Shown here: piece by piece, positions 9,973 to 20,384 of the stretch
How positions within the stretch are numbered: the stretch's first letter is position 1
How the letters are laid out: each line of letters starts with the position of its first letter
Assembly: GCA_019022495.1 (NCBI GenBank)
Contig: JAFEKR010000004.1
Span: 2,418,001-2,482,000, forward strand
Length of the DNA stretch: 64,000 bases
Reading direction: 5' to 3'
DNA from: Epichloe hybrida
Taxonomy: Eukaryota; Ascomycota; Sordariomycetes; Hypocreales; Clavicipitaceae
Position numbers and translations under genes: made by a program
Notes under the pieces: generated by a model
What the model was told of the DNA's origin: nothing
Database searches by the model: none
Seen by the model: the letters and a program-made list of their open reading frames with translations, nothing else

Positions 9973-10387
9973 CTTTTATAAGTCCATCGATGAATAATTT
10001 ATTAATCAATCAAACGGCCAGCACTGAGCAGGCAGGTGAGGTTCTTTGTCAAATTGTACGCTGGCGGGACACTGATTGGCTGGCCCTGCCTGCTTCGATC
10101 CCCACTCGTTTCCAACCCCACTCGTTTCCGGCCGCTAACAAATAGCGAGGCGGCCCGAGGCCCCGGCGTGGCAGTGGAAGTGCAAGACAATGAATTAATC
10201 CATGTCCCGTCTCGCAACTTTTCCCAGGAATCCCGAGTTCCTCAACGTTTGATCGGCACTTTGCCTTTTAACATCACAACCCCCATCGACCGACCTGTCA
10301 GAGCGTGCCCAGCGTATGCATGGCCGGCTTGAGCGGCCCTACTCGCGGCAATCACCGAGTATAAAATAGTACCCTGACTACCAAGTC
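9973..10387. promoter_or_regulatory. Shared divergent promoter of two transcription-factor genes
   Basis: This 415-bp gap lies between the C2H2-like gene (minus) and the Zn2Cys6 gene (plus). It contains a short direct repeat of CCCACTCGTTTCC near 10100-10130 and a TATAAAATA-like box at about 10360, roughly 28 bp before the plus-strand ATG. No binding sites are otherwise recognisable. Confidence 0.5.
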
Positions 10388-11974
10388 ATGGCCCCGTCCG
10401 CCACCAAGAAAGCCAGGTTGAGAGTCTTTGCACCCAAAGTCCGCACCGGTTGCGTGACCTGGTGAGTTCATCTCGCGGCGCCGCTTTCACTACTGGGCTC
10501 TGTCCGACCACCTCACCTCGGTACTAAATTCTGAACCGTGCATGTCAGTAAGAAACGACGCAAGAAATGCGACGAAGAAAAACCCGTCTGCCGACGATGT
10601 CGGGAAGAGGACTATGTCTGCGATGGGTATCCCAGTACTGTCGTCGCAACCAAGCAGCAGCAGCACAAGCCCAAGCATCACTGTCTGATGAGCAATAACA
10701 GCGGCTCCCTCTCAGTACACAAGCTGCCTGGGGATGTCTCTGTGCACTATTTCCAGCATCACTTCTTTACCTTTACCGTCCACGACATGATGGACCTGCC
10801 CAAAGCCACGACATTCTGGACAAACACTCTCGTCACTCTTCAGCAGTACAATTCCTTCCTCCAGCCGGCCATCACTGCCCTAGGCGCTACTCATTGGTTG
10901 TTCCTGACAGGCGTTGGAAGGACCAAGCACTTGCAGAAGTTTGTGATTGACCAGTACAACCAAGCCATTGCCGAGCTGATACGCTCAATGGCGAGAGGGA
11001 GGCCCTCGGAAATTGAACCCATCTTGGCCTGTTGCCTCGTCTTCGTGTGTCTCGAAAGCCTGCGTGGCAACCAATCGGAAGCAATTCGACACCTTGAAGC
11101 CGGATCGCGGCTGTTCGGCGAGCAACTTCAATCTAGGACGTCGGAACCGGCTCTGCAGTGGCTCGCTGCCATGTTCCAGTCCCTTGGCAATCAAGCGGCT
11201 CTGTTTGCAGAGAGGCAAATCCTCCGAGATCTGACACCTTTCCTCCCCGTGCCAGAGTCCGATTCTTCCCAGGCCTTTACACAACTCGACGAGGCCAACG
11301 AAGCGCTGGACAGGCTTGACAATGCTTTCAATCGAATGTGCTGGAGGAATCCCGACAACTGTCAGGACGCTGCCAGATGCCCCGACAACTGCGACTGTGT
11401 CGATTGTCTGGAATGGAAAGCCTTTGTGAGTCAGGTGGCAACGTTCAGCATGCAGTTCCAGCCATTGGTGAGGAGGATTGAAGCGCAGGGGGACCTGGGG
11501 CAACGGCAGCGACTGTCACGCTTGCAACTTGTGGAAAAGGCATGGCAAATCATAGTCGAAGAGACGAACGAGTGTGGCGAGCACTTCAGGCCCCAGGACT
11601 CTGACGAGCTCCTGAACATGATCGAGCGAATCCTCAACTTGTCGGCACGCCGGCCAACCTTTTCACTCAGCGCGGATATCATCCCCGCAATCATCGACGT
11701 TTACGATTACAGTCCTAGTGCAGAACGGCGGACGAGGGCGATCAAGCTTTTACGATCCTACCAACTTCGCGAGGTCGTCTTCACGAGTGAACAGGTGGCC
11801 GACTTTTTGGAACATCACTTCTCCCAGTTGTGCCTGACGGAGACGAATCCAGATGCCGATGAGAGTAGTCCCCGGCCGAGGGACAAGGCCACCACGTTGG
11901 AGCGTCTACCCCACACGCCTTCGCTGCGCTCGCAAATGTGGGAAACCTCGTCAGCCAGAATAACAGACTTCTGA
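10388..11974 (+). CDS. Zn2Cys6 transcription factor
   Basis: Two exons (10388-10461 and 10549-11974) encode 499 residues. The 87-bp intron (GTGAGT...GTCAG) splits the codon of the second zinc Cys, a common intron position in this family. The binuclear cluster has Cys at residues 22, 25, 32, 39, 42 and 49 (C-x2-C-x6-C-x6-C-x2-C-x6-C), preceded by basic residues. The rest is a helical fungal_trans_2-type regulatory region, with FQHHFFTFTVHDMMDLPK and LEAGSRLFGEQL segments as in many Hypocreales paralogues. An unusual internal Cys-rich stretch, NCQDAARCPDNCDCVDC, lies around residues 305-322 and could bind a second metal. The nuclear, DNA-binding role is inferred from the family; targets are unknown. 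Confidence 0.9.
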
Positions 11975-14027
11975 GCGCAGCGCACGCTGTTCTCCGCGCT
12001 TGTTTCCATGCGCCTGGCGCGCGAGGACACAGCGGATGCCGCGCGGCCGCATAGAGCTCACTGGTTCCGTTCCCATGTTTTCGATCTTTACCAAAGTATG
12101 GGGTGAGTTGTTGCCATAGATTAGACCCTTGCTTTGTAAACGGCACGCTCCCTTTGTTAGGTACCCCGTGTAGAATCTCAACCCATTGCATCGTCCACGT
12201 AAGCCTCATTATGATTCCAGGTACGTGATACGGAGTGTGTGACTGTCAGCCAAAAATCCGCCCGAGCCAGGGGGGATCAAAGCTCGGGGGACCGAAGAGA
12301 AGAGGCAAGAGAGCGGGGAGCAAACAATCAGCCTCATTTGGAAAAGTGCGGCTATGCGAGAAATGGCTGGCTGGGTGGGTGCTTTGCGTTGGGGAGACCA
12401 CCCCCCCCCCCGCCGTAAAGTCAAGTCGTCCATCACATAAAAAGCTGGCATCGGAAAACACCATCTCCGCGGCCGCTCACTCGGTGCCTCTACATCGGTA
12501 GTAGAGGGCATACATTTATATATATACCGCCATTCGTCGAACGACTCGGTTTCAAAAGTCATCGGAGCAAACTTGTCCCGTTGCTCGCCGGCGCCATCAC
12601 AACAAAGTTCGTGCTCTGCCTGCAAAGATGGGAACGTCGACTCTGCCAGGCTTCCAGTGCATACGCCGGACCTGCTCTCCGAGGGTCATCACCCAGAACA
12701 AAGGTTCGCCGTGCCCGAAGTGCAGGCGGCCGCGAGACTTGGACGTCCGCCAGCATCCAAACTGCGCTCCACCCCCCGGAACACCAAAGGGGACGCCTGT
12801 GCGGAGAAGCGACAGCAAGTAGGGGACTTGTCGCCCGACAAATCAAGTGCTTCACCACGTTTCGTTCATCATGACTGAGGATGGCCGCGGAATGGAAGGT
12901 GGCGAACCCCTCGGGGGACAAAACACGACGAATTGCCGTGACGAATCTGGGCGGCGAGGTCCCGGGGAGCTTTTGCCGTGCAGCAATTGTCAGGCCAAAT
13001 TTCCCTTTCACGTCTTCGGAGGAATATCACTTGCCCTCCCCCCTTCCCTCCTTCACACCCCGATCGTGAGGGGGGATGTAGGAGACAATACGTATTCTTC
13101 TCTGTGATTGGGAAGTTCTCCGCTGTGCTCCGTACTCCCTCCGTACTTCGTACAGGTGAGAGAGAGTGTTTGGTTCAGCGCGAGGTCTGACTAAGCTGGG
13201 ACACACTTCGCCCTTGCTGACCACAAGCTGGTTGATAAGAGGATCATGCAGCAATCTGTACGGAGTATTATGTGAGCAGAGCTTGCAACCTCGATGCAAG
13301 CTACAGTGGGTCTCCTAGTTCCGAACAGGAGCCCCCCAAATCACGTATTATTATTATTATTTTTGCTTTTTTTATTGCTCATTGGTAGTGTTCAGAGTTT
13401 GGGGTTCCAGGACTAGAACTGTACAAACATGGTCGGCCGCTCACAGAGTGCCAGCTCTTATACTTTGGTGTGTCCGAGACTGCTTGTATCGTGCAAGTCA
13501 ATGGATCCCACCATTCTCAAATAGACAATAGTAAGCCTCCGACCAACCTGGGTACCAGACCCTCCTTCCACGCTTCTTCCGTCTGGCATTGTCTCAAAAC
13601 CATAATGTGGCACGCAGGGCACGTTCTGAGTTCCGAATTCTTCTCGCGGGCGATTCTGCACAATTTGTACCATGGCTTTCATACCTGTGGCCTGATTTGT
13701 GTGTCCCAGAGAGCCCAATCTGTAGGCGCTGGCGTGTCGTCCCCTTCTTCGCGGTGCGGCTCCTATTCCGGACCCTATTCCGGACTATAAATTACGTCGT
13801 CTGCACTCGCATGAGTGCTCTTCATCATCATCATTGTGATTGAGTCGTGTTCTCACCGATGCGGTACCTTTCAGCCCCTTTTCTGATATTGTCTTGGCCT
13901 GTCTCCGCTGAGGATACACTTTGCGGCCACGGATGCGCTGTGGTGCGGACGTCATCACCACCCAATAATCCAATTGCGAATCGTCACCGGGGAGGCCGGA
14001 GATCTTTACCGAAAGACCAGCGACAAC
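11975..14027. other. Two-kilobase intergenic stretch
   Basis: Long overlapping ORFs on both strands between 12200 and 13100 reflect high GC content. None has a recognisable domain or consistent splice structure. The region includes a run of C at about 12401-12411, (TTA)n near 13346-13360, and TACGGAGTA at 13259-13267. The last few hundred bases are the promoter and leader of the MFS gene at 14028. Confidence 0.5.
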
Positions 14028-15799
14028 ATGAGCTCTCAGCATGAGCCTGTCCCAGCGAGAAGAAGCCGAGATGCGGAGCCTGAAGTGGGCCATCACTTCG
14101 GAGATGTCGCGCATGAGGAGGCACCGCTCCTAGACACCGATTTGCCGTCAGATTCAGCTCCAAGCAAGTCATTCCAGCACCTAGTTGTCAGCATGTGTGT
14201 GTTGTTCTTGTTCATTGTCGAAGTCAGCCAGTTCGTCATGATTGCCCCACTGCAGCAGGTCTTGGAGGATCGCATTTGCGGTGACATTTATCCAGATCAC
14301 GAACTTGGCGTGGTGGCAAATCCTGACGACAGATGCAAGGACAAATTTGTGCAGAAACAGCTGGCTATGCTGCGTTCGTGGGACGTATCAGCACAAATGT
14401 TTGTTCGTGAGTGCAAAGCCAATTTAGCACCAAGACAAGTCGCATCCATTGAGCAAATTGCTGACATTGACGCTCTTCCAGCTTTATTCGTCCAGATTCC
14501 ATTCGGCATCATCGCCGACAAATACGGCCGTCGACCCGTCTTGTTTCTGTCTCTATTGGGAGCAGGTCTTCAAACAGCGTGGGTTCTCCTCGTTCGTGAG
14601 TATCAATCTAGGTCGAGCCCTCAGGCTACTCATAAACCACGATTGACCAGTGAAAACAGTGAGTCTGCCTGGCGTTTTCTCGGCCTGGTCCATTTTATAT
14701 GGTAATATCGCATACCTCGTCGGGGGTGGTGCTTCAATGGCGGCGGCCATGATCTGGACGCTGATTGCAGATGCCATTCCCGTGGCCAAACGCACAAGCA
14801 TATTTTACCTTTTATACGCCATGATTCTTGTTCTCGCCGTCGTTGTGAATCCCATTTCTGCACTCCTGCTCACCATCAATCCGTGGATCGCACTCTGCTC
14901 TGGTTTCGCGATTCTCCTAGTTGGCATTTTTGCGTCCCTTTTGGTCCCTGAAACACTCGCCCTTCGCCAAAAGGCCGACAGCAACAGACCTCGCAGTGCC
15001 GACTTCGACAGAGCTGCCGCCCTGTCTGCTGGCCCACCGAATACATGGGTCGAGCACGCTGTTTTTACCGTGCAAAATGACATGGGCCACATATGGCGCT
15101 TCGTCTTAGCCTCGAAAAGCGTCATGGTTCTAACTCTAGCGTACGCCTTGAACTACGCAATCAAGCTGAATGCCGCGTCCAACCTTCTTCAGTATATGGC
15201 CAAGCGTTTCGACTGGACGTGGTCAACGGTAAGTTTTCAACCCCCCACATCTTTTTGCCACTTTGGAGTCGCCAAAGATGTAATGTGTCTGACTTGGCTC
15301 TCAGGCGACGTACGTACAAACAGTTGATAGTGTCACAGCGCTTGTCGCGCTTTTGGTGATACTTCCGGCCGGATCTTGGATACTTGTGAACAAGCGGGGA
15401 TACGGTCCCTTGAGACGCGACTTGCTTTTGAGTCGCATCTCTGTACTGTTTGTCATTGGCGGTTCACTGCTAACGGCCTTTGCACCTGTTCCTTGGCTCT
15501 TCGTCATATCTCTCGTCATCACTAGCCTTGGAGTTGGATTCTCCACATTGTGTCGAGCTTTGCTGAATGCCATCGTTGAGCCTCACACTGTCGCTACCCT
15601 GAATACGACCGTGTCGATGATGGAGACCGTCATGGGTTTGGTCAGTTCACCGGTTCTTGGATGGTTGCTGAGCCAGGGGATAGAGCTTGGAGGACCATGG
15701 ATGGGACTGCCGTTTATTGTATGCGGCGGGATGGCACTGCTTTCGGGAATACTGATGGCGGGGTTTCGACTCCCGATGGGGTTTGCACAGGCAGATTAG
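14028..15799 (+). CDS. MFS transporter, multidrug/proton-coupled type
   Basis: Four exons (14028-14406, 14482-14595, 14660-15228, 15305-15799) encode 518 residues. Both early donors are GTGAGT, the last is GTAAGT, and all acceptors are YAG. ATG at 14028 (ACAACATGA context) begins a hydrophilic N-terminus containing a dileucine-like APLLD. Twelve membrane segments are predicted. The loop between segments 2 and 3 carries the MFS signature GIIADKYGRRPVLF. Other hallmarks are GGGASMAAAMIWTLIAD (segment 4-5 region) and VPETL at the end of the first half. It resembles the fungal group of uncharacterised MFS proteins related to tetracycline-type efflux carriers. The 75-bp first intron is in frame and lacks stops, so an unspliced reading is also open. 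Substrate unknown. Confidence 0.88.
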
Positions 15800-16087
15800 A
15801 TGACAGGATATAATAAGCTTTGATCAAAAACTGGCATAAATCGGCATCGACTGAGCTTATTTGGGGCTGATTGGAGAAAAATGAATGTGCACGCATCGAG
15901 CACTAGCTCTTGTCGATAAGAGTGGAGCGCCTCCGCTCGATCCAGCTGCATCAACCCCGCGACCAGCTGTCAGCACATCGTCGCAGGAGCTCTTGCTGAG
16001 AGAGTCTGGAAGTTTATTTCCCATCATTTCCCCTTGGCTTCCATCCAATTTCGCACTCGCTTTAGACAACAAAAAAGCGGATTCAGG

Positions 16088-17705
16088 ATGTCAGACGACG
16101 AGGATTTCATGCAGGAGTCGGATGAGGAGCAGTATGCACCGTGGCATCGAACCAGGGTATCCCAAGCTAATTCAGACACCTGCCAGGTACGACTTTGAGT
16201 ACGAAGAGGACGAAGAGGACGAGTCAGGTGATGTCGACATCGAAAACAAATACTACAATGCAAAGCAGATGAAGTTGTTGGATCCGGAGGATGCCGTCAT
16301 CGAGTTCCTCGGCATTCCACCATTGGAACAAGAAAAGGGTGAATGGGGTTTCAAGGGCTTGAAGCAAGCCATCAAGCTTGAGGTCAAGCTCGGAAAATAT
16401 GACCAAGTGAGATGCTCCATCCAGTCGTTCTGTTCTGCTCTTGCGCCTACTCATCGTTGCTGACCACCCTGCCAGGCCGCGGATCATTTTGCAGAGCTCC
16501 TGACATACGTTAAATCAGCGGTCACAAGAAACTACTCAGAAAAGTCGATCAATAATATGCTGGACTACATCGAAAAAAGAGCCGATGGTCAAGAAGCTTC
16601 CAAGAGTTTGGAAAAGTTCTATTCCCTCACATTACAGAGCTTCCAAAGCACCAACAACGAGCGGCTGTGGCTCAAGACCAACATTAAGCTCCTCAAGCTC
16701 TTGCTCGATCGAAAGGAATACAGCCTTGTCTCCAAAAAGCTTAAGGAACTTCACAAGGCCTGCCAGCGACCGGATGGGACGGACGACCCAAGCAAAGGCA
16801 CTTACTCGCTTGAAATCTACGCATTGGAGATCCAGATGCTGGCAGAGACGAAACACAACAAGCAGCTCAAGGCATTGTATCAGCGGGCACTCAAGGTGAA
16901 GTCGGCTGTGCCACATCCCCGAATCATGGGTATCATCAGAGAATGCGGCGGCAAGATGCACATGGGCGAGGAAAACTGGAAGGAAGCCCAGAGCGATTTC
17001 TTTGAATCATTCCGCAACTACGACGAGGCAGGCTCCCTGCAACGCATTCAAGTTCTCAAATATCTCCTTCTGACCACGATGCTTATGAAATCAAACATCA
17101 ATCCGTTCGACTCGCAGGAGACAAAACCGTACAGATCCGATCCGAGGATATCGGCCATGACGGAGCTTGTTGATGCTTATCAAAGGGATGATGTGCATGC
17201 TTACGAGAAGGTCTTGCAGACCCATCAGGATATTCTGGATGACCCCTTCATCGCCGAGAACATTGACGAAGTAACTCGCAACATGCGCACCAAGGGCGTT
17301 CTGAAGCTGATTGCCCCTTATACCCGGATGAAGCTATCTTGGGTCGCAAAGCAACTCAAGGTGGCATTGCCAGAGGTCCAGGACATTCTCGGATTCCTCA
17401 TCGTGGACGGCAAGATCAACGGGACAATAAACCAGCAGGAAGAAATACTCGAGATCAACTCGGACGCCGACGCGGAGAGAACAGAAGCAATGAGCAGCTT
17501 GTCGAATTCAATACAAGAGTTCACGGCTGTTCACGGCTGGTCTTCAAGGCAAAGCGGCGATGGGACGAAATCTGGGACTTCGGGGAACGGGACAGCAGAG
17601 GGCCAAGAAAGGCAAAGGCCAAGCTGCCATGTGGGCTTGAACGCTGATGCCTTTGCTCGAGTTTGTTCTGTGGTTCCAATAATACTCGGAAGCAAAAATT
17701 TGTAG
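16088..17705 (+). CDS. csn2: COP9 signalosome subunit 2, C-terminus frameshifted
   Basis: Exons 16088-16131, 16187-16406 and 16476-17705 encode 497 residues as read. CSN2 is a PCI-domain scaffold of the COP9 signalosome, which removes NEDD8 from cullins, and is needed for fungal development. The N-terminal acidic MSDDEDFMQESDEEQYDFEYEEDEEDESGDVD-like segment, the KYYNAK and KGLKQAIKLEVKLGKYDQAADHF helices and the PCI/winged-helix part up to about residue 405 are intact and highly conserved. At 17519-17538 a 10-bp sequence, GTTCACGGCT, is present twice in tandem. Downstream in another frame lies RAKKGKGQAAMWA followed by TGA at 17638-17640, the ending usual in related fungi. One copy of the 10-mer would restore that frame. 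The present reading replaces about 35 residues with a tail of about 60. The PCI core should be unaffected. Confidence 0.93.
17519..17538 (+). repeat. 10-bp tandem duplication in csn2
   Basis: GTTCACGGCT occurs at 17519-17528 and again, identically, at 17529-17538. The duplication shifts the csn2 frame at about codon 436. It is consistent with replication slippage or an assembly error. Confidence 0.9.
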
Positions 17706-19667
17706 CATATTCCCCACTGGAGATGAAAGCTCGAATGAGACGGACGTCCCGTGTTTGTTTCACCAAGACAGGATAGATCTCTTCTTGCGAGAGGATGTGA
17801 GGTTACGGTACACTGCAGAACCGGGGTCTGTTGAGGTTGCGTACGTACCGTACATTGGCCCTCCCACCAGGGTTGAGCAATCTTTGCGTTACCTGGTGTG
17901 CGTGGTACAGACGAGGGAGGATGACGAGCGCGGCTTATTGGTTGCAGAATCGCAATAGCAGTAGTAGTAATGGTTACTCAATTATGAAATCAAGCAGAAA
18001 AGTGAAGGCGGCAGTGGCAGCAGCCGTCACGTCACATGCATGCAATGCTGTGTGGTGTGCATTTGCAATCATCACCTTGTCGGTTGTGGGTGGTATGCAT
18101 CGTTCGTTATGCCCAACGCTGCTCTGTCTGAAGTAGCAATTTGAATGCGCCAGAGTCGTCTTTCAAAACCCGACGAGCCGCTCAGGTCATCCATCCATCG
18201 GATCGCCCTTGTCTGCAGGCAAATCGGTGACTTTGTCGACTTGTTGTAGCACAGGCGCTTTCCTCTGGGGCCCAACGCAGCATGATATGCTATTACGGGA
18301 GCCGAGTGTTCGCGTGAAGACGGGGCGGCCATGATGTCTCGGTGCTTTCTGCACGATTGCAGGATATGCCTGCCTGAGCCGAGGAAACCGGCTTGTTGAC
18401 GGGAAAGACTTGGGCATGCCTTGATTGAGCACGCGCTGCCACCACTGCTGGATGCAATGGCGACAACATGTGTTTCCAATGGGAGTTTTCGTGCGCCGCT
18501 GGGACGGCTCGAGAAGGGGACGAGCGTGGACGGAGAGCCCCAGGCGATTTTCCAGCGACAACGTACAAGTCATCCGTACCTCTGACCCGATTGCTTTGCC
18601 GAGACGGGGAGAGAGAGACAGGCCGGGCGGGAGCAGATGGACTGACCAATCATTGTTTTACGACAACCGGGCGAGAGAATGGAAAGAGAGAAGTGCGGCT
18701 TTCATGTTCGGCAGTGAGAGGCCATCTGGTGAAACCGGAGGAAACTCGTCAACAAGAACGGAGTCCGTACGGAGTACGGAGTAAATAAGAACAAACAAAA
18801 AAAAAAAAGTCAAAAGCCTTGAACCGGGTTTCCGGGTTTCGAAACAGCAGCGACCCGTCCACGGGGAAACACCGAATGGGGTGCAACGAGTTGCGGCGCC
18901 CTTTGCCGAGGATGAACAGAGGCCGTCCCGTTGGAGGAAGCATGTGAAGCAGACGACATTTATAGCCAGAGCCACTTGTTGACGAACTGACGAAACCACC
19001 AGTCAATGTAGATAAATCAACAACAGAGCAAGAACTGGAGAGTGTGGGACCGAGGCTCCTGAATGGGGTTAGGGGGGGGGGGGCGTTGACGAGCCATTGC
19101 ATTCTGCAGAAATAATTTTCCTATTTGATGGGTCCGCCAGGGACTAGTCCGTACATAATACATGTTCGAGCTTCTCTACTCCGTAGTCCGTAGCCGTAAC
19201 CAGAACGTGCGTTCGGGTATCATATTCCAGGGGCGGCATCGGATGTGGGTGAAGGATTCTGTGCATATGCATGCATGCCGGACGGGTATGTATGTGTATC
19301 GTTGGGTGGTAATCCGTACGGATTACGCAAAACCCCACTTCTGCGGCGAACGTTACCTCATGATCGATTTTGTACTTTGCGAGAAGCTGTGATGCGAGAT
19401 GATGGACGGCGAGGAGGTAACGGAGTAGATGGAGTGGTGATACCCACGATTCCCGCCCGAGATATTATTATTCTACTCCGTATGCACGAGATTTGTAGAC
19501 GTCGAGATGGGGAAGGGAGTTCGGCTGGCAGGCGATCTGGCTCTGACGGCCAGCCCTCCCGAGGGAAAAAGAGTTTTTGTTGATGGTTTATTTTTTTGGA
19601 CAAGCGGCCGTTGTGGGCTTTTTTTTTGCGCCCCCCCCCCCCTGCCTGTGCCGATGGGACGGAACGC
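17706..19667. other. Gene-free stretch downstream of csn2
   Basis: No coding frame with recognisable similarity was found. It holds an A-run at 18798-18808, a G-run near 19072-19083, a C-run near 19631-19642 and copies of TACGGAGTA or its complement at 18768, 18775, 19177 and 19474. Confidence 0.5.
18768..18783. repeat. Two overlapping TACGGAGTA motifs
   Basis: TACGGAGTA at 18768-18776 overlaps a second copy at 18775-18783. They belong to the dispersed intergenic 9-mer family described in the findings. Confidence 0.7.
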
Positions 19668-19669
19668 TA

Positions 19670-20061
19670 CAGTCTAACCCCTAAATGGTTTTACACTAAC
19701 TATAAGCCTCACGTAGGGCAGCTACTATTAGCTCCAAGGGGCTGTAATAAGTCGAGATTAGTGATACTATCTCCTTGAGCGTGTTAGAGCTTGTGGAGTC
19801 ACGTTAACCAGAGGTCTGTATGTATCCAATTAGATAAAAGTAAACTAGAGATACATACAGACCCTGGTTAACGTGACTCCACAAGCTCTAACACGCTCAA
19901 GGAGATAAGGTATTGACGCTAGTAAAAAATAGCAAGTAATCCTAGTAAAATACACGTAACCTAAGGTACTTTTGACCTCACTTAGTGTGATAAAGAAATC
20001 TATTATAAGCTTACTGCCCCTAGTTATGTACCTCGTGTAAAATCAAACAGGGATTAGACTG
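19670..20061. mobile_element. TIR element with TA duplication, interrupted by a nested MITE
   Basis: The left end, CAGTCTAACCCCTAAATGG followed by TTTTACAC, is matched at the right end in inverted form (CAGTCTAATCCCTGTTTGAT, then TTTACAC). It is flanked by TA at 19668-19669 and 20062-20063. CAGT ends and a TA target duplication fit the Tc1/mariner-pogo superfamily. Without the nested element (19770-19905) it is about 254 bp and non-coding, hence a MITE or internally deleted copy. Confidence 0.7.
19770..19905 (+). mobile_element. Foldback MITE, copy 1 (136 bp)
   Basis: Two inverted arms of about 55 bp begin TCTCCTTGAGCGTGTTAGAG and end in the exact complement. They flank a spacer of about 25 bp (CAATTAGATAAAAGTAAACT core). 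TA lies on both sides (19768-19769 and 19906-19907). A second copy is at 25392-25528. It is inserted inside another TIR element. Confidence 0.88.
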
Positions 20062-20177
20062 TACTCCGTACAACATACAGGCTGCCTCACCGCTATCAAT
20101 CATGTACATGTACGGAGTTGCAGGTTTGACAGGCATCCATCCTCGAATGGCAGTCAATGGCAGTGTAGCTTTTTGAT

Positions 20178-20384
20178 CCCTTTTCCAGTGTTAAGGCTAG
20201 TGAGCAGCTAGGTCACGGGACCCGCCCATCCCTCGATACCTCTCTGTACCTCTGAATAGATTATACCTCCGGAAATATCATAGTGAAGTTTGCACGTAAA
20301 TACAAGTACCTCTCAATGCCGCTTGTCTTGATTGGTCGGCTAGCCTTTTCGTGACCAGGCTGCTGCCTTAACACTAGAAAAGGG
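20178..20384. mobile_element. Third foldback element
   Basis: The left arm, CCCTTTTCCAGTGTTAAGGC followed by AGCAGCTAGGTCACG, is matched in inverted form by the right end (CGTGACCAGGCTGCTGCC, then TTAACACTAGAAAAGGG). The arms are about 35-40 bp with small differences, in a 207-bp element. No clear target duplication was found. It lies only 115 bp from the nested MITE pair. Confidence 0.65.

Noticed and set aside
14407..14481. Treating the in-frame 75-bp segment of the second MFS gene as coding
   Set aside because: It begins GTGAGT, has a branch-like GCTGAC and ends CTTCCAG. Removing it joins two parts of a membrane segment as expected for the family.
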